64,000 nucleotides of DNA, taken from assembly GCA_002917075.1 (NCBI GenBank), contig NTMA01000119.1, positions 1 to 64,000 of the forward strand, written 5' to 3'. The stretch is from Hawksworthiomyces lignivorus (Eukaryota > Ascomycota > Sordariomycetes > Ophiostomatales > Ophiostomataceae). Both the position numbers and the translations under genes were made by a program. Positions 34,786 through 47,161 of this stretch are shown here, piece after piece (the first letter of the stretch is position 1; every line of letters starts with the position of its first letter). A model generated the notes under the pieces. The model had not been told where the DNA came from. It did not search any database and saw only the letters and a list, made by a program, of their open reading frames with translations.

Positions 34786-35103
34786 CCCTCGGGGCGCCAA
34801 GTGTGGGTAGCAACGGTTTAGCTGGATTGAGAGAGAGATAGACGATGAGAGATAGACGCCGAGATAGAGGGATCCGGCAACTTCACCGCTTTGGTATAAA
34901 ATTTGAGAGCTTGGTGGTGACTCTTCTCTCGTAAGGCGCTAGACAGGAGCTGTCCTCCGTACGAGCACGAAAATAGGCCAATTGGCAAAATCTGGGGGAC
35001 TGACGCCAAAGCAACTCGAGGACGTGCATCGTCGACTGGTTCAGACTCTCTCTCCCAGTGGCCTCATCCTCACGTGTTCCTCTTTTTTCGGAACGGAGCA
35101 AGC

Positions 35104-36340
35104 ATGTCGGCCTCTCTACCGGGCAGCCGCGAGCTGCCGGCATCTCAGTATGATCTCAACACATACTGGGGCCGGGTGAAGCACACGGCCGGTATTACAG
35201 ATCCGAGGTAAGATGGAAGTGGTGGCTCTCCCTGCGCTTTATACGCACGAAACTGACAAGCGCGATAGGACGCTTCTGGTCGGTCGAACCGGGCTGGAAC
35301 AGGCGAAGCAGGCTATCACGGCATACAAGCAGGGTCAGGTCAAGGAGATGACACCCGAGCTGTGGAAAGCTAAGAAGATTGTAGACTCGACGCTGCATCC
35401 AGGTAAGGGAAAGATATCTGGAGGACTCGCACGAATGCTTTTACTTTTTGCTGACTGAATCACACAGACACCGGCGAGCCAGTCTTTCTGCCCTTCCGCA
35501 TGTCGTGCTTCGTCCTGTCGAATCTGGTTGTTACAGTTGGCATGTTGACGCCGGGATTAGGGGTACGTCGATGCCCACCCCCCCTTACTTGATTTCTCTT
35601 ACGGGTTGTGTTACTGACAAACTATGCAGACGACAGGCACCATCCTCTGGCAGATAGCCAACCAGTCGCTCAACGTGGCCATCAACAACGCCAACGCCAA
35701 CAAGTCGACGCCGCTGTCGTACGCGAAGCTGGCGCAGTCTTATTTCCTGGCGGTCGGCGCCTCCTGCTCGGTCGCCGTGGGCCTCAACAGCCTGGTGCCG
35801 CGGCTGACGAGCCTGCGGCCGTCGACGCGCCTGGTCCTGGGCCGCCTGGTGCCCTTTGCGGCCGTGGCCAGCGCCGGCGCCCTCAACGTGTTTTTGATGC
35901 GCGGCGAGGAGATGCGCACGGGCATCGACGTGTACCCGGCGCGGGCACGGGGCGCAGCGGCGGCGGCGGCAGCGGCTGACGCCAAGGACGGCGCGGCGAG
36001 CGACGAGGAGGACGACAAGCGGTCGCTGGGCAAGAGCAAGAAGGCGGCTGCGCTGGCGGTCGGCGAGACGGCGCTGTCGCGCGTGCTCAACAGCTCGCCC
36101 ATCATGGTGATCCCGCCGCTGATCCTGGTGCGGCTGCAGCGCACCGCCTGGCTGCAGCAGCGCCCGCGGCTGACCATGCCCGTCAACCTGGGCCTGATCC
36201 TCATCACCAGCTACGCCGTGCTGCCGCTGGCCCTGGCCGCCTTCCCCCAGCGCCAGACCATCGCCGCCGACGCGCTGGAGCCCGAGTTCCACGGCCGCGC
36301 CGGCCCCGGCGGCCTGGTCGAGTTCAACCGGGGCATCTAG
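35104..36340 (+). CDS. fsf1: Sideroflexin, mitochondrial inner-membrane carrier
   Basis: 347 residues from four exons: 35104..35207, 35269..35402, 35468..35562 and 35630..36340; all phases agree. The sideroflexin signatures are clear: YDLNTYWGRVKHTAGITDPRTLLV at the N-terminus, ELWKAKKIVDSTLHPDTGE with the invariant HPDTGE, FLPFRMSCFVLSNLVVTVGML, and TGTILWQIANQSLNVAINNANAN. Later segments include the MRGEEMRTGIDVY region, SSPIMVIPPLILVRL, and a final hydrophobic region with LPLALAAFPQR. Family members sit in the mitochondrial inner membrane; human SFXN1 transports serine and yeast Fsf1 is the fungal orthologue. Odd point: about 30 residues of Ala tract plus acidic sequence (ARGAAAAAAAADAKDG, DEEDDK) interrupt the region after GIDVYP. 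The C-terminus ends GLVEFNRGI. Confidence 0.93.
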
Positions 36341-36365
36341 AGGAGGACGCGAGAAAGAATGTCGA

Positions 36366-36378
36366 CCCCCCCCCCCCC
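36366..36378 (+). repeat. Poly(C) run, 13 bp
   Basis: C run 25 bp after the sideroflexin stop codon. Confidence 0.9.
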
Positions 36379-36914
36379 TTTCGCCTCGACATCCCTCATA
36401 TTGATTTTTTTTTTATTATCATTTATCATTTTGTCAATATATATTTTACGTCTTCGTCTTCGTCGACTCGGCTTTTAAGCAATACAGGATGGCGTTCTCG
36501 TGGCAGGCTGCAAAACACATGAAGATGGGACGGGGCGTGTTTGCATTTCACGGGCGAGATAGATAAGAGTAGATACTATCATCATATTGTTGCATTCTCT
36601 TGCGAACCTTTGGATTGCCACTGTTACGGCCGTTGTCAAAATTGTGCATGTCGTCTGCTCCACGTTGAGGAGCCGACGCGCGATCGGAGGAGCGCCATAA
36701 ATATTTCAGATATTGTCCTCGGCTTCTTTTGAGTACTATGCTATACGTCTCCACTCAAGCAGACGCTGGTAATGTTTGATCCAAATGCGATCCAGCATGC
36801 AAAAGCCCCGAAAAGGTTGCTGGAAGATCGACAACCCGATCCATGTGCCGTAGCCAACAAGCGTAAGGAGACGAGTCGCAAAAACACGAGACGAAACTCT
36901 ACGCGTGCTACATC

Positions 36915-36928
36915 GGGGGGGGGGGGGG
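36915..36928 (+). repeat. Poly(G) run, 14 bp
   Basis: G run in intergenic DNA downstream of the sideroflexin gene. Confidence 0.9.
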
Positions 36929-39900
36929 ATATCAATATCGCAGAAACGCAAAATGGATGGCAGAGAAGGCTTGGCAGAAGGAAGAAAATGGACGTGTTCG
37001 GCGTGCTTTGAGTTGCTCTCTCCCTCCGTGCCCACCGTGCCAACGTGGTATTTGTAGCGAGATCCTTCAGTGGGCGTACTCGGTACTCTCTCTGCTCTCT
37101 CCTCCCCCTCCAAAATATGGCATATTGCGAAGCGCTATATGGTGTATTGGAAACCAGGGGTTGGGTGTAGAGCAATAATGCTAATAAATGATATTGGCTG
37201 ACTTGCTTCGCTGCGATAGGCCAGACGCGATATCCGCACGGCGGCAAAGTCAGGGTAAGAGCGACCGGGTGTTGCAGCAAGCGGCTTTTTGCTTTCTTTC
37301 CTCCTCTGCCATTCATTCCCTCGCTCTCGACTGCTCATAAGTCCATTTTTCGCTAGGGTCGCCAACACGTGGTATGCTGGTATGCTGGGTGGCCCTGTGG
37401 AGTATGTATCTTACGAAGTACAGAGTATACGCAGGCAGGAATAACACTAAATCGTTGGGAGAGAAAAAACTTGGAAGGAGCGAGGCGGCCGCGGACCTAT
37501 GGGAGGAAATAGCCAACCCGCAAAGCCAGGCGCTCTCTCTCCTATTCCCCCTCAGGCGTGATTTCTTTCACAGCAGGGGGGGAGGGGGGGGAAGAAACAT
37601 GAACAGGCACTGGTAGAGCCTCTGTACCTGTGCTGCCACCTTGCAATGATCATAATTTTCTCACCATGCAGGCTTTTACTGAGCACTGAGACACACTGTC
37701 TGCTGCACCACGAGCCAGTTTTTATACTCTCTCTCCCCTTCCCCGCTTTGGTTCCTCTTTCTTTGAAGCTGTAGAATTATGATCAAGAAAAGGAGATTGC
37801 TCGGAGACTTGTCTGCGTAAATCTCGTCGGTCTTACGTTGGGTTTGGTATTTTCTTGGGCTGCAGATATCTACGCTCGCTTGGCAAAGAGATAGGGAGAC
37901 AGGCCCGCAAGTAAAACTTGGGAATGTACAGACTAAAAAAGAAGAGCGCTCTAGCAGGCGACGCGGAGAAGACGGCGACAGCCGGGGAGGGTTGTCTACT
38001 GCGACACTGTTAGGGGGGGATGCCCTTCCTCTTGGGGCGTTTCCCGAAACAAATAGAACCACGATGGATCTGCAAACTCTTGGAGTCTTGTTTCTGTCTC
38101 TCCTCTAGCTCTTCTCCTCCCTCCAACCTCTCCTGCTAATTTTCTCATGGATATACGTACTTTGTCAGATGCTTACTTTGTTGCTAAAAATTGCAGATGG
38201 GACTACTCTGTCTACATAAGTTTCTGCACACGAAAGCGGCACACTGGCAGGATAAGAATGGAGGCAATCAACTTCCGAGATGAACTGTTGAATCCCGGCA
38301 ATAAGGCCAAATAATAGAGGGAAGGGGGAAAATCAGAAAAGAAAAAAAGAAAAAGTGACATGGAGCATAGAAAAGTGACGGAACATTCGGAGCAGCCAAC
38401 GACATCAGACTTTACTGTCGTACATAAATTGGGTAAATGATCTAGCATATAAGAAAATAGCAGGCGGAAAAAGGAATATGCAGCAGAATAAAACGAGCAA
38501 AATAAAAATAAAAAAATAAAAAAAGGAACGAAGACGGTTGCTGCCCTGACAAAAGGACCACGCAAGTATTGCTCAGTCTGGTCTGGCTGTTTTCACTACT
38601 GTTAGAGAAGAACAGGTAGCGGACACGTCCCCTCAGTCCCATATCTGCCAACAAAAAAAACCCTTGAGGCACGGCTATTAGTGATGGACAAGATAAACTC
38701 CGCCTCTTCGCCTTGTTCCGCACGAGGGCGGCGTGGAATTACGGTGTATATACGACGCGAGGACGCCTATCTTTCTGACTAGGCTCTTTAGCCTCTCGTC
38801 TCGTCGCTTGTCCTTTCGTCTCTCCCACGTCAGTGTTTCTTGGAAGGTCTTGTCTTCTGCTTGTTCGTCATGCCTCGTCATGGTCGCTCTAGGTACCCGA
38901 TCTAGCCGCGTCGTGTAGTAAATATGTACGAGCATGGTAAGATATATACTCGCTGAGAACAAGTTCGTACAAGTATTATTAGGTAGTATGCGGTTCAGTC
39001 CCTCGTCAGTTCGTCTCTCGCTCGTCCTCTCTCCTTGCTTGTTTCCTTGCTTGTTCTGGTCGCCTGTTTCTCTCTTCTCTTCCGCCGTTCCCTGCCTGCT
39101 CTCTTTCACACCCTCGTTCATTTCTTTCGCCCTGCTGCAGCGCTAAATAGCCAAGAACCACTTTTGCGGAGACGCGGTACCTGCCTTTTTCACTCTCTGC
39201 AACGGGCCAACGAACTCGCCCATACACGTAGTTAAAGTGGTTTTTTTCTCTATTGTGCATTCGGTAAGACACTAGGAACGCAATATACTCGTACTTAATA
39301 CTCCGTATTTTTGTGCCTCTTACTGTATTTGATCTTACTGAGGCGGTGGTTCTTTTTCTCGTCATATTGTCTCGGCTTCTCGAAATACGACTGGAATGGC
39401 ACTGCCCAACAAAGCCACAAAACTTTTTTTTTGACGCCGCTGCTCAGCAATCTCACACTCCTGCAATGCTTCCAGCCTGTTGAGAAGAGGGCGATGTGAT
39501 GGGACCGACATTATCCAACCATATTTGCCCTTCCAGAGGGGTGTTCTTCTCGCAGTACGAGCATCTTGTTTTTGGTGGGTGGAGAAGGAGTCTACTGGCT
39601 GAAAACCCTCCCCTAATCCATTCTCAGCCTGCCAAAAAGGCATCCTAATTCTCGTGCTCGTACCGTACAACGCTTAGTCGTACACGTTAGAATGACACAG
39701 TACCACAGTCTTGGGAGCACTGTCCTTAGATCTTGGGGAAGCCGCCCGCGCTCTACTACATACAGCATTACTCCACACGCCTCCTACGTATCTACCAAAT
39801 TTATTCAAGCCTTAGGAACTTTGTCAATGTACAGTATAACGTATGCATTTTCTTTTTGCTTCTTGCATCTCCTCTCTCTTGTTCTCGCTGAGGGTGGCAA

Positions 39901-41215
39901 TTTTGCAACTCTGACCAAAATGTGTATTCCAGAGGAGGGTGGAAGAGAAGAGGAGGAGAAGGAGGAGGAGGAAAAAAAAGAGTAGACCTTTTTGAGACAG
40001 ACTTCATACCTCTCCTCTCTTCTCTTTCATGTCTTCGTCGCTGCTTCGCTATATTTAATTATACTGTAATAATGCCACTGATGTAATTTACGCTGTGGCA
40101 GGGGTGGGCACGTCCCCCAAAACTCGCCCCTCTTCGCGATTAATACAGAAACAGTGTCCCTGTTTCCGGATTGCTGCTTGATGCTCATCCGGAAGCAAAG
40201 GGAGAGACACAGCAGAGACACGACGGAGTGCGGGCCAAAGAACAAACAAAAACGAAGGAGATCAAGGGGAAAAAGGAACTAAGGGCTCAACGAAAAGGAA
40301 AAAGAAAAGACCAGGCAAAAAGAAGCAAGGCAAACCTGCAAAAAGAGACGACACAAAAGTTCGCACGTCGCAGTAGTCGTAGAGCCCAAGAAGAAAATAA
40401 AAGAAGAAAAGACACAGAGAGAGCGCGCACAGCCTAGGCAGCCTGGCCCGACAAAGACGAGCGCGCAATGCGAACAGAGTGCGGCCACACGAAAGGCATG
40501 TTCTGCAGAAAAAGACCTGCTGAGACAGGGCAAAGACGCGAACAGCCAAACAAATTACAGGGGATGGCACCAGGAAGACCCAGAGTTGCAGGTTGCTCAG
40601 CGTGCAGGGACCAGCACTGGGGGGCTGCAGATCAGTTGAAATGGCGCACCATGTCGCCGGAGACAACTAGACGGGTCCCTGGCTGTTTTGGCATGCTCCA
40701 TCTTTTTCTTTGGTTTGTTTGGCGTCGTCGTCGTGAATGTCGTACTGTCTGACAGTCTGCGCTATTGGTATCGTATCGTCAGTGTCATAGCATTATTGGA
40801 TTCTATTATCTTTCCTGATATTATCTATCTTGGCTTTGCCTTTTCTTTCATTCTCTAGTGCTTTGTCTCTTTGCCGGCTGGTCTCCCTTCCTTCCCTTGG
40901 TCAATTTCCGCCACCCTCTTGTTTGTTTCGCCTCGCCCAGCGCGTTTTTGGCTCCTTCCAAATTGACACCAATTTGACACCAAAAATTTCACTACAAACA
41001 ACTCCTCCTGGACACAGTGGCCGAGCCAATACTTCTGACACAGTAGTCACGGACAACACACAATATCAGATAGTCAGTCGTACATACCGCCAAAAAGCTG
41101 AGAAATAGGGGCATCGTGCAGGAGAGAAAAGATCTATTGATGCCGTTGGGGAGAGACAGCTCGTATAATATAGAGAAAAGAAAAGAATAGAACGAAAAGA
41201 AGCCAGGCAAATGAG

Positions 41216-41258
<43 letters not shown>
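41216..41258 (+). repeat. Poly(A) run, 43 bp
   Basis: Longest homopolymer in the window, followed by A-rich degenerate sequence (AATAAAACAATAAAAACAAT). It could be a retroposed tail or slippage in a purine block. No target-site duplication was identified. Confidence 0.92.
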
Positions 41259-41260
<2 letters not shown>

Positions 41261-42904
41261 AATGAAAGAAAAGACAAAAATAAAACAATAAAAACAATAA
41301 AACAATGAAATCAAAATTCTAATAGTTAGCAAGCACAAGACGGCCACTATAATTAATTGCAAAGAGTCCCAAAATGGCGATAAGAGAGCAAAAGGCGTAA
41401 TCCCGCACTAAGGACGGAGGAGTGTCACCCAAGAAACCCTCTAACGCACTTGAGCATGGGGGGAACTACTTTTTTTTCTTGCCAGCACTGTCTTGGACTG
41501 TCTTCACACGGCCTGGCCTGGTTGCGTTCCTCACTCACAGACGTCCGCGTAGTCTCTCCATAGTGGCTCCATAGTGGCTCCTTTCTCTCTTTTTTCCCTT
41601 TCCCCATTCCACCGCCACGACAACCAGCCGGCAGCCGCTGGTTCCCTTCCCTGGGCTAGTCAGCCAGCCAGCCATCCAATACCAGCGCACTCTGGCTGTT
41701 ACTTCGGTAATCCGCTGGCAATGTGACGGGGGGAGGAGACAGGAACGAGAGTGAGAGGAGAGAGGAGACGAGACTGTAGGAGAGAAGAAGAAGAGGAGGA
41801 AGAAGAAGCAAAGAAAAAAAAATAGTAAAGAGAAAAACCTACTCATACCCTACGACGTAATCGTCGGAGTAATACACCCTCATATCAGCGCTTCAAGTTA
41901 CTAGGCATTCACCCACTGTATGGAGATATACACCATAACTAATCAATACATACACAAACACTCGTAGAGGCGCTCGTCTTCACACAGATAGTACACACAC
42001 ACAATTACAGAGTACAGACGCACGCACACTCGAGACACACACAAACACAGCGGCCCTGAGAACCACAACAAAACTTTGGCTTCCCTCTTTTCTCGCATTC
42101 CTCGTCTTTGTTTCCTCCCCTTTTGGACATGCTGAATTCTTCCTCAACCTCAGACTGACGTCCTCTGCGCCTCTTCTGCTTGCTTCAACTAGCTCTCTTC
42201 GATTCTTCTTTCACTTTGCTCACTTTAGCTTCCTAATCACTCGAATACGTACGGAGTACGGCGACAGAAAAACGAAAACCAAGAAGCGAACACTCCACTT
42301 TCCTCCTCCCTTCTGCGCCAATGCTGCGTCCAATGCACCCATAACGACAAGGCACTGGCCTTCCGTGAATTCACTCCTCTTTCGATCTTTTCTACCGAAT
42401 TTGCCTCAAACGAGAGGACTCGAACAGAGATCCAAAAACGTCGAAATTCTCCAAAGAAAAACCCATTTGCTTTGGCCCCGAGGTCTCTTGGGACCGACTT
42501 CTACATCACAGATCCGCACGCTATCGGAAAACAGTAGACGCACGCTACAGAACAACCCCCTAGTCGTTAGGGTCTGTACTCGCTACCGCTTCACGCCAGA
42601 CCCATTAATTATCCACTATATTTCTGGGACGGCACACACACAACACACACACCACACCCATACCCGCACGCCTACGCCTCGTCCACACGAGTGTTTGGCT
42701 CCCTAATTCCCCCAGTTCCCCCATACTGCCTACCATCATCATCGCCCTCACGAAGGCAACGCCCCCTCGTTCTTTTCTCGACGAAACTCTCGTCTTTCAT
42801 TTTCCTCCTCTTCCTCTCTGCCATCGTCTCGGCGAGAAGAGAGACGTTTCCTCACTACCCGACGACAGTGACTTCCCTCCTTTTCCTGCCCATCTGCCCA
42901 CACA

Positions 42905-45737
42905 ATGTCGACACCCACTACCGCCACCGCGACGCTTCCTCATTACGCTGGTGGTTATCATCATCCATTTAACCACCAGTCTTCGTACCGGCCAACCCTC
43001 CCCGGCTCGTCCACCCGTCTGGGGCCGCCTTCTGTTTCTTCGCCCTCTTCTTCCTACGCTCCCTACTCTCCATCCTCCGTCTCCAGCGGTGTCCATCTTG
43101 CTGCGTCAGTCATGACCAACGGCGCCGCTGTTGCAGCCAACCACACAAACCACTCTCGGCCCATCTACCATCCCAACACAGTCCACAACCACACCCACGC
43201 CCACACTCAAACTCATAGCCACAGCAGCCACCACGACGCTGCCGTCTCGTCCCCGAGCTACACAGCAGCTACTGCCTCTAGTGCAAGGCACACAAACGGC
43301 ACGGCATCCGCGGGCACGCCGTCCGCACCCATTGCAGACGCTGGCATGCACGCTGCTGCCACCATGACTTCCCACCAGGCACGACTGTCCGGCGACTCCC
43401 AGCCGCCGCGCAAGAGACGTCGCTCTGGCCCTCCCGACTGGGAGTCTTTTTACAAGAACGGCCTGCCCCAAGAGGTCATTGTCATTGAGGACTCCCCAGA
43501 CCGCGAAGAGGAGAGCAGCCACCTGGGAGCCGATCTGCACTACGCCAACGGCGATGCCATCGGCTCCAGCCGGGCAGCCGTCGACGACGGCTCAGCCGCT
43601 CTATATCACTACGACCAGCAGGACCATCTCGGGAGCGACCGCCACATTGCCAAGAAGCGGAGGCGGCAAGACGATCAGCTCTCCACGTCCTCGACGCTCG
43701 CCGTGAGCAACGGCACCAGCAGCCGGTACGACCCCGTCCACAACTACGTCCAGCACTCCAGCGGATCCACCATCTCTAGCGAGCGCAATTCCAACTCCAA
43801 TTCCTCCCTTTACACAACAACAGCCGCTACGACCGCTGCAAACACCGCCGCCACCTCCCTCGCTTCGACCAACGGCCAGTATGAATATGACAGCAGCCTG
43901 GCCAGCCAGAAGCGGAAGCGGACCACCCGGCAGCAGATTGCCAACGAGTCTAAGAAGCGAGACCGCGACGTCGCTGCTCTAGGCCTCGCCTTTGCAAACT
44001 ATCGGCCACCGCCTCTCCCGCCGGTAAAGGCACCGGACGTTGATGTGAAAGTCATCCATGACGTGAGTGATGAGTTCTTTTCTTATTTTGTCTTTCTTTG
44101 ACCGCCAATTCTTCTAGTTTATCTCGACCGTTCTTTTTTTCTTTCTCCTAGGCAATTGTGCTAATATATTACCTGCAGGTTTACCATAAACAAAATGTAA
44201 AGGTGGATGACGACGACGGCCATTATATCGTCGTCCCTGATGCAGATTTAACGGAACGATGTACGTTTGTGCTTTTCTCTATTCCCTACCTCATCTATAC
44301 TCGTCTCCCTGTTTTCTCTATTTTTGCAATCGATTACTAACTTCCAACGTCTAGACCAAATGGTCAAATTACTCGGCCAAGGCACCTTTGGCAAGGTCGT
44401 CCAAGCCCGCGACCGTCGGAGAAACGAGCTGGTTGCTATTAAGATCATCCGCTCTGTGCAAAAATACCGCGATGCGTCGCGGATTGAACTCCGTGTGCTT
44501 GAAACCCTCAAGGCCAACGATCATGAAAACCGAAACCGCTGCATCCACTTGCGGGAATGCTTCGACTTCCGCGGCCACATCTGCATTGTAATGGATCTCT
44601 TGGGCCAGAGCGTCTTCGATTTTCTTAAGGGGAACGGCTTCGTTCCATTTCCCAACAGCCAGATCCAGAGTTTTGCTCGTCAGCTCTTCACAAGTGTAGC
44701 CTGTACGTACTTTCTGCTTTCTTTCCCCCATTCCCACTTCTCTTGCATATGTATCTTCGGCATGAACGCACTCCTGCCTTCTCTTCTTGATCACTAACAA
44801 CAACATGTAGTCCTCCACGACCTACAATTGATCCATACGGATCTTAAGCCCGAAAACATCCTCCTCGTCGATTCAAACTACCAGACCTTCACATACAACC
44901 GCAAAATACCCTCATCCTCCACCACCATCGCCAGACAAGCCACCCAACGCAAAGTCCTTCTCGATACCGAAATCCGGCTCATCGATTTTGGTTCTGCTAC
45001 ATTCCAAGACGAATATCATTCGTCTGTGGTGTCTACCAGGCATTATCGCGCTCCGGAGATTATCCTAGGCTTAGGCTGGTCGTTCCCATGCGATATCTGG
45101 AGTATTGGCTGCATCCTCGTTGAATTCTTCACTGGCGATGCCCTCTTCCAGACGCATGATAACCTCGAGCATCTGGCTATGATGGAAGCCGTCTGTGATG
45201 CCCGCATCGACACGCACCTCGTCCAGCAGGTGGTTAAGTCCACAAGACACGGTGGCAACCCTGCATCCAAGTAAGCATTTCCACCCCTCAGCTGGCGCTT
45301 CGCGTCTTGCAACGTCTCACTAATTCCACGAAATAGATACTTTAAGAGGTTAAGGCTTGACTACCCAAGCGGCGAGACGACAAGAGCGTCTCGGAGGTTT
45401 GTCAAGGCGATGAAAAAGCTGAACGTATGTTATCGAATGTCCTTGATCTTCTCCACTCTTACCCTTTCATTTCTTTCCGGGGCACTAACCAACGGCGGCA
45501 CAACAGGATATCATCCCAAGCAGCAACACCTTCTTGCGGCAGTTTCTGGATCTGCTCAAGCGCATTTTCATCTACGATCCTACGCAGCGCATAACCGCAA
45601 AGGAGGCCCTGCAGCATCCCTGGTTCCGCGAGATTGCTGTTCAAGATGACGGCACTGAGGCAGCCAAAATCCGACACGAAAGAGCGCGAGCCTCGCGAGA
45701 GCGGACAACAACCCGAGTAGCCCAGCTGCATGGGTAG
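42905..45737 (+). CDS. LAMMER-family dual-specificity protein kinase (CLK/Kns1/Lkh1 type)
   Basis: 788 residues from six exons: 42905..44062, 44179..44260, 44355..44702, 44811..45270, 45337..45424 and 45507..45737. The acceptor at 44178 could instead be the upstream CTCCTAG at about 44151, adding nine residues in frame. The N-terminal 385 residues are low-complexity, with a His/Thr-rich stretch, Ser and Asn runs, and basic patches RKRRR and KKRRR that may be nuclear signals. The kinase domain follows [16 protein letters not shown]. It has the G-loop [16 protein letters not shown] (lysine), [11 protein letters not shown] (catalytic loop), IDFGSATF (DFG), STRHYRAPE, and the diagnostic EHLAMME LAMMER motif. 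The domain ends near [12 protein letters not shown]. Family members phosphorylate SR proteins and influence splicing, flocculation and development. Confidence 0.95.
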
Positions 45738-46745
45738 GCTGGTCTCCGAAGGGCTCTAGGCCACGTAGATTTAATGTACAAAATGGATCTTGCATATCTA
45801 GAACTGCATCACTGCCACGATACGAACGGAACTGCATGGGACCTACGGGGGGAGTTGCACGGGGAATTACAACGGAACTGGAAATAACTTTTTCTAGGGA
45901 AACGATCTGGAGACCTATTTTTGGAGCATGAGCATGACTGCTTTGGCAGAGGCGTATTGAAATAGCGGCGAGCGACGGGGCGGCTTGTCTTTTTGTTCAT
46001 ATTATATCTTCGACTCTGGCGTTGCGTTTACGGATATCTTACATCTTTATTCTCGGTTGATGCTTGTTATTTTTTTTTTTTGGAGACGGTACATGACTTG
46101 TTAAGCCACCTTTTCTCTTCATTGTTTGCTGTTACGGTTAGTAGTGTTATGTTCTATACTTTACACAAGTGTTCTGCTCGCGGTGCAGATTCTTTTCGTC
46201 TCCCTTCTGCAAAAGAGCTGGAGTTCAAAGGGGTTAGGTTGGTCTACATTTTAGAAAGGCACACATCATCCAGTCGGCGCAGCAAAGGGACGAAGCATGA
46301 AAAAGAAAAAGAGCACGTCGATGCAGAAAAGATAGGAAACATGACAAACACTGCCACAGTATCCTCACGTCGAATTCACTTAAGACGATGATCGGTGACG
46401 ATAGAATGTCTATTAATGCAAGGCCGAGCATTGTTCCATCGCTTTCTCTGGTATGGCTCTTCCGTCTGGCTTCTTTCATATGTTTCTTCTGCCCCGAACA
46501 AACGTGGCGTCTTGCTAACATATCCATTGTTCACAAGTTTGGATAGCCGGATTACATTTAGAACAAAGCAAACAAGCCACATTATGAAGACAAAGAGCGA
46601 CAGTAATACAGAGAAAAAAAATCGAAAATCGATTGTGTGAACAGCATCATGAGCATCATTATTTTTATTCTACCTCTAATTGCATCGGTATATTTAAGAC
46701 TCAATCGTACCATCTCTTGCCTTCTCTCTCGTATCTGTTGATACC
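45738..46745. other. Intergenic, no gene recognised
   Basis: About 1 kb of AT-rich DNA between the kinase stop and the next gene. No supported coding region. Confidence 0.5.
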
Positions 46746-47161
46746 ATGGCCATTTTCCAAGAACAAGTGTTCAACATTTCCAAGAGCATCGCTTGGCCCG
46801 AAATTCTGGATCTTTGTCGAGCACACGCCGTGCATCCTTCTGTTTGCTTGTTGACCAAGGAACAGAGATTGATTGCTGCACCTTTGTTCTCTGCGTTCTA
46901 CTGCCTTCTTGCTCTTACAAACAGGAAGAGGAACCTCCCAGGACAGTTCTGTTCATCTACAACAACAGGTAAGCAAACAAGCCCCGTGTCCTTCTAACTT
47001 TACTCTCTAGTGTTATCCTACGAGATATTACGAACGTACTGTCCACCTTGGTTTGAACGCGAAAAGACAGTGCCGTGCCCTGTTTGTCCAACAGCAAACA
47101 GTGTTGTAAAAGCTGGAGGGTGAGCTTAGGTCTATCAAAACTCCCAGACCTAACGAATACG

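Larger units (their letters stand above)
34067..35103. other. Divergent promoter region between MFS and sideroflexin genes
   Basis: About 1 kb with no supported gene. It holds a four-copy 10-bp tandem repeat and a 22-T run. Both flanking genes start outward from it. Confidence 0.55.
36341..42904. other. 6.5 kb gene-free region with alternating purine/pyrimidine blocks
   Basis: No reading frame here looks like a real protein; the longest (147 codons on minus near 38.7-39.1 kb) is low-complexity. The stretch holds a 13-C run (36366-36378), a 14-G run (36915-36928), a 43-A run (41216-41258), CA-rich microsatellite patches near 41.99 and 42.63 kb, and repeated switches of purine-rich and pyrimidine-rich strand. 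The last 850 bp, strongly pyrimidine-rich, is probably the promoter and long leader of the LAMMER kinase. Confidence 0.6.

Noticed and set aside
38678..39121. 147-codon minus-strand reading frame in the large gene-free region
   Set aside because: The product is charged low-complexity sequence with no family resemblance, and it arises from a pyrimidine-rich plus-strand block.
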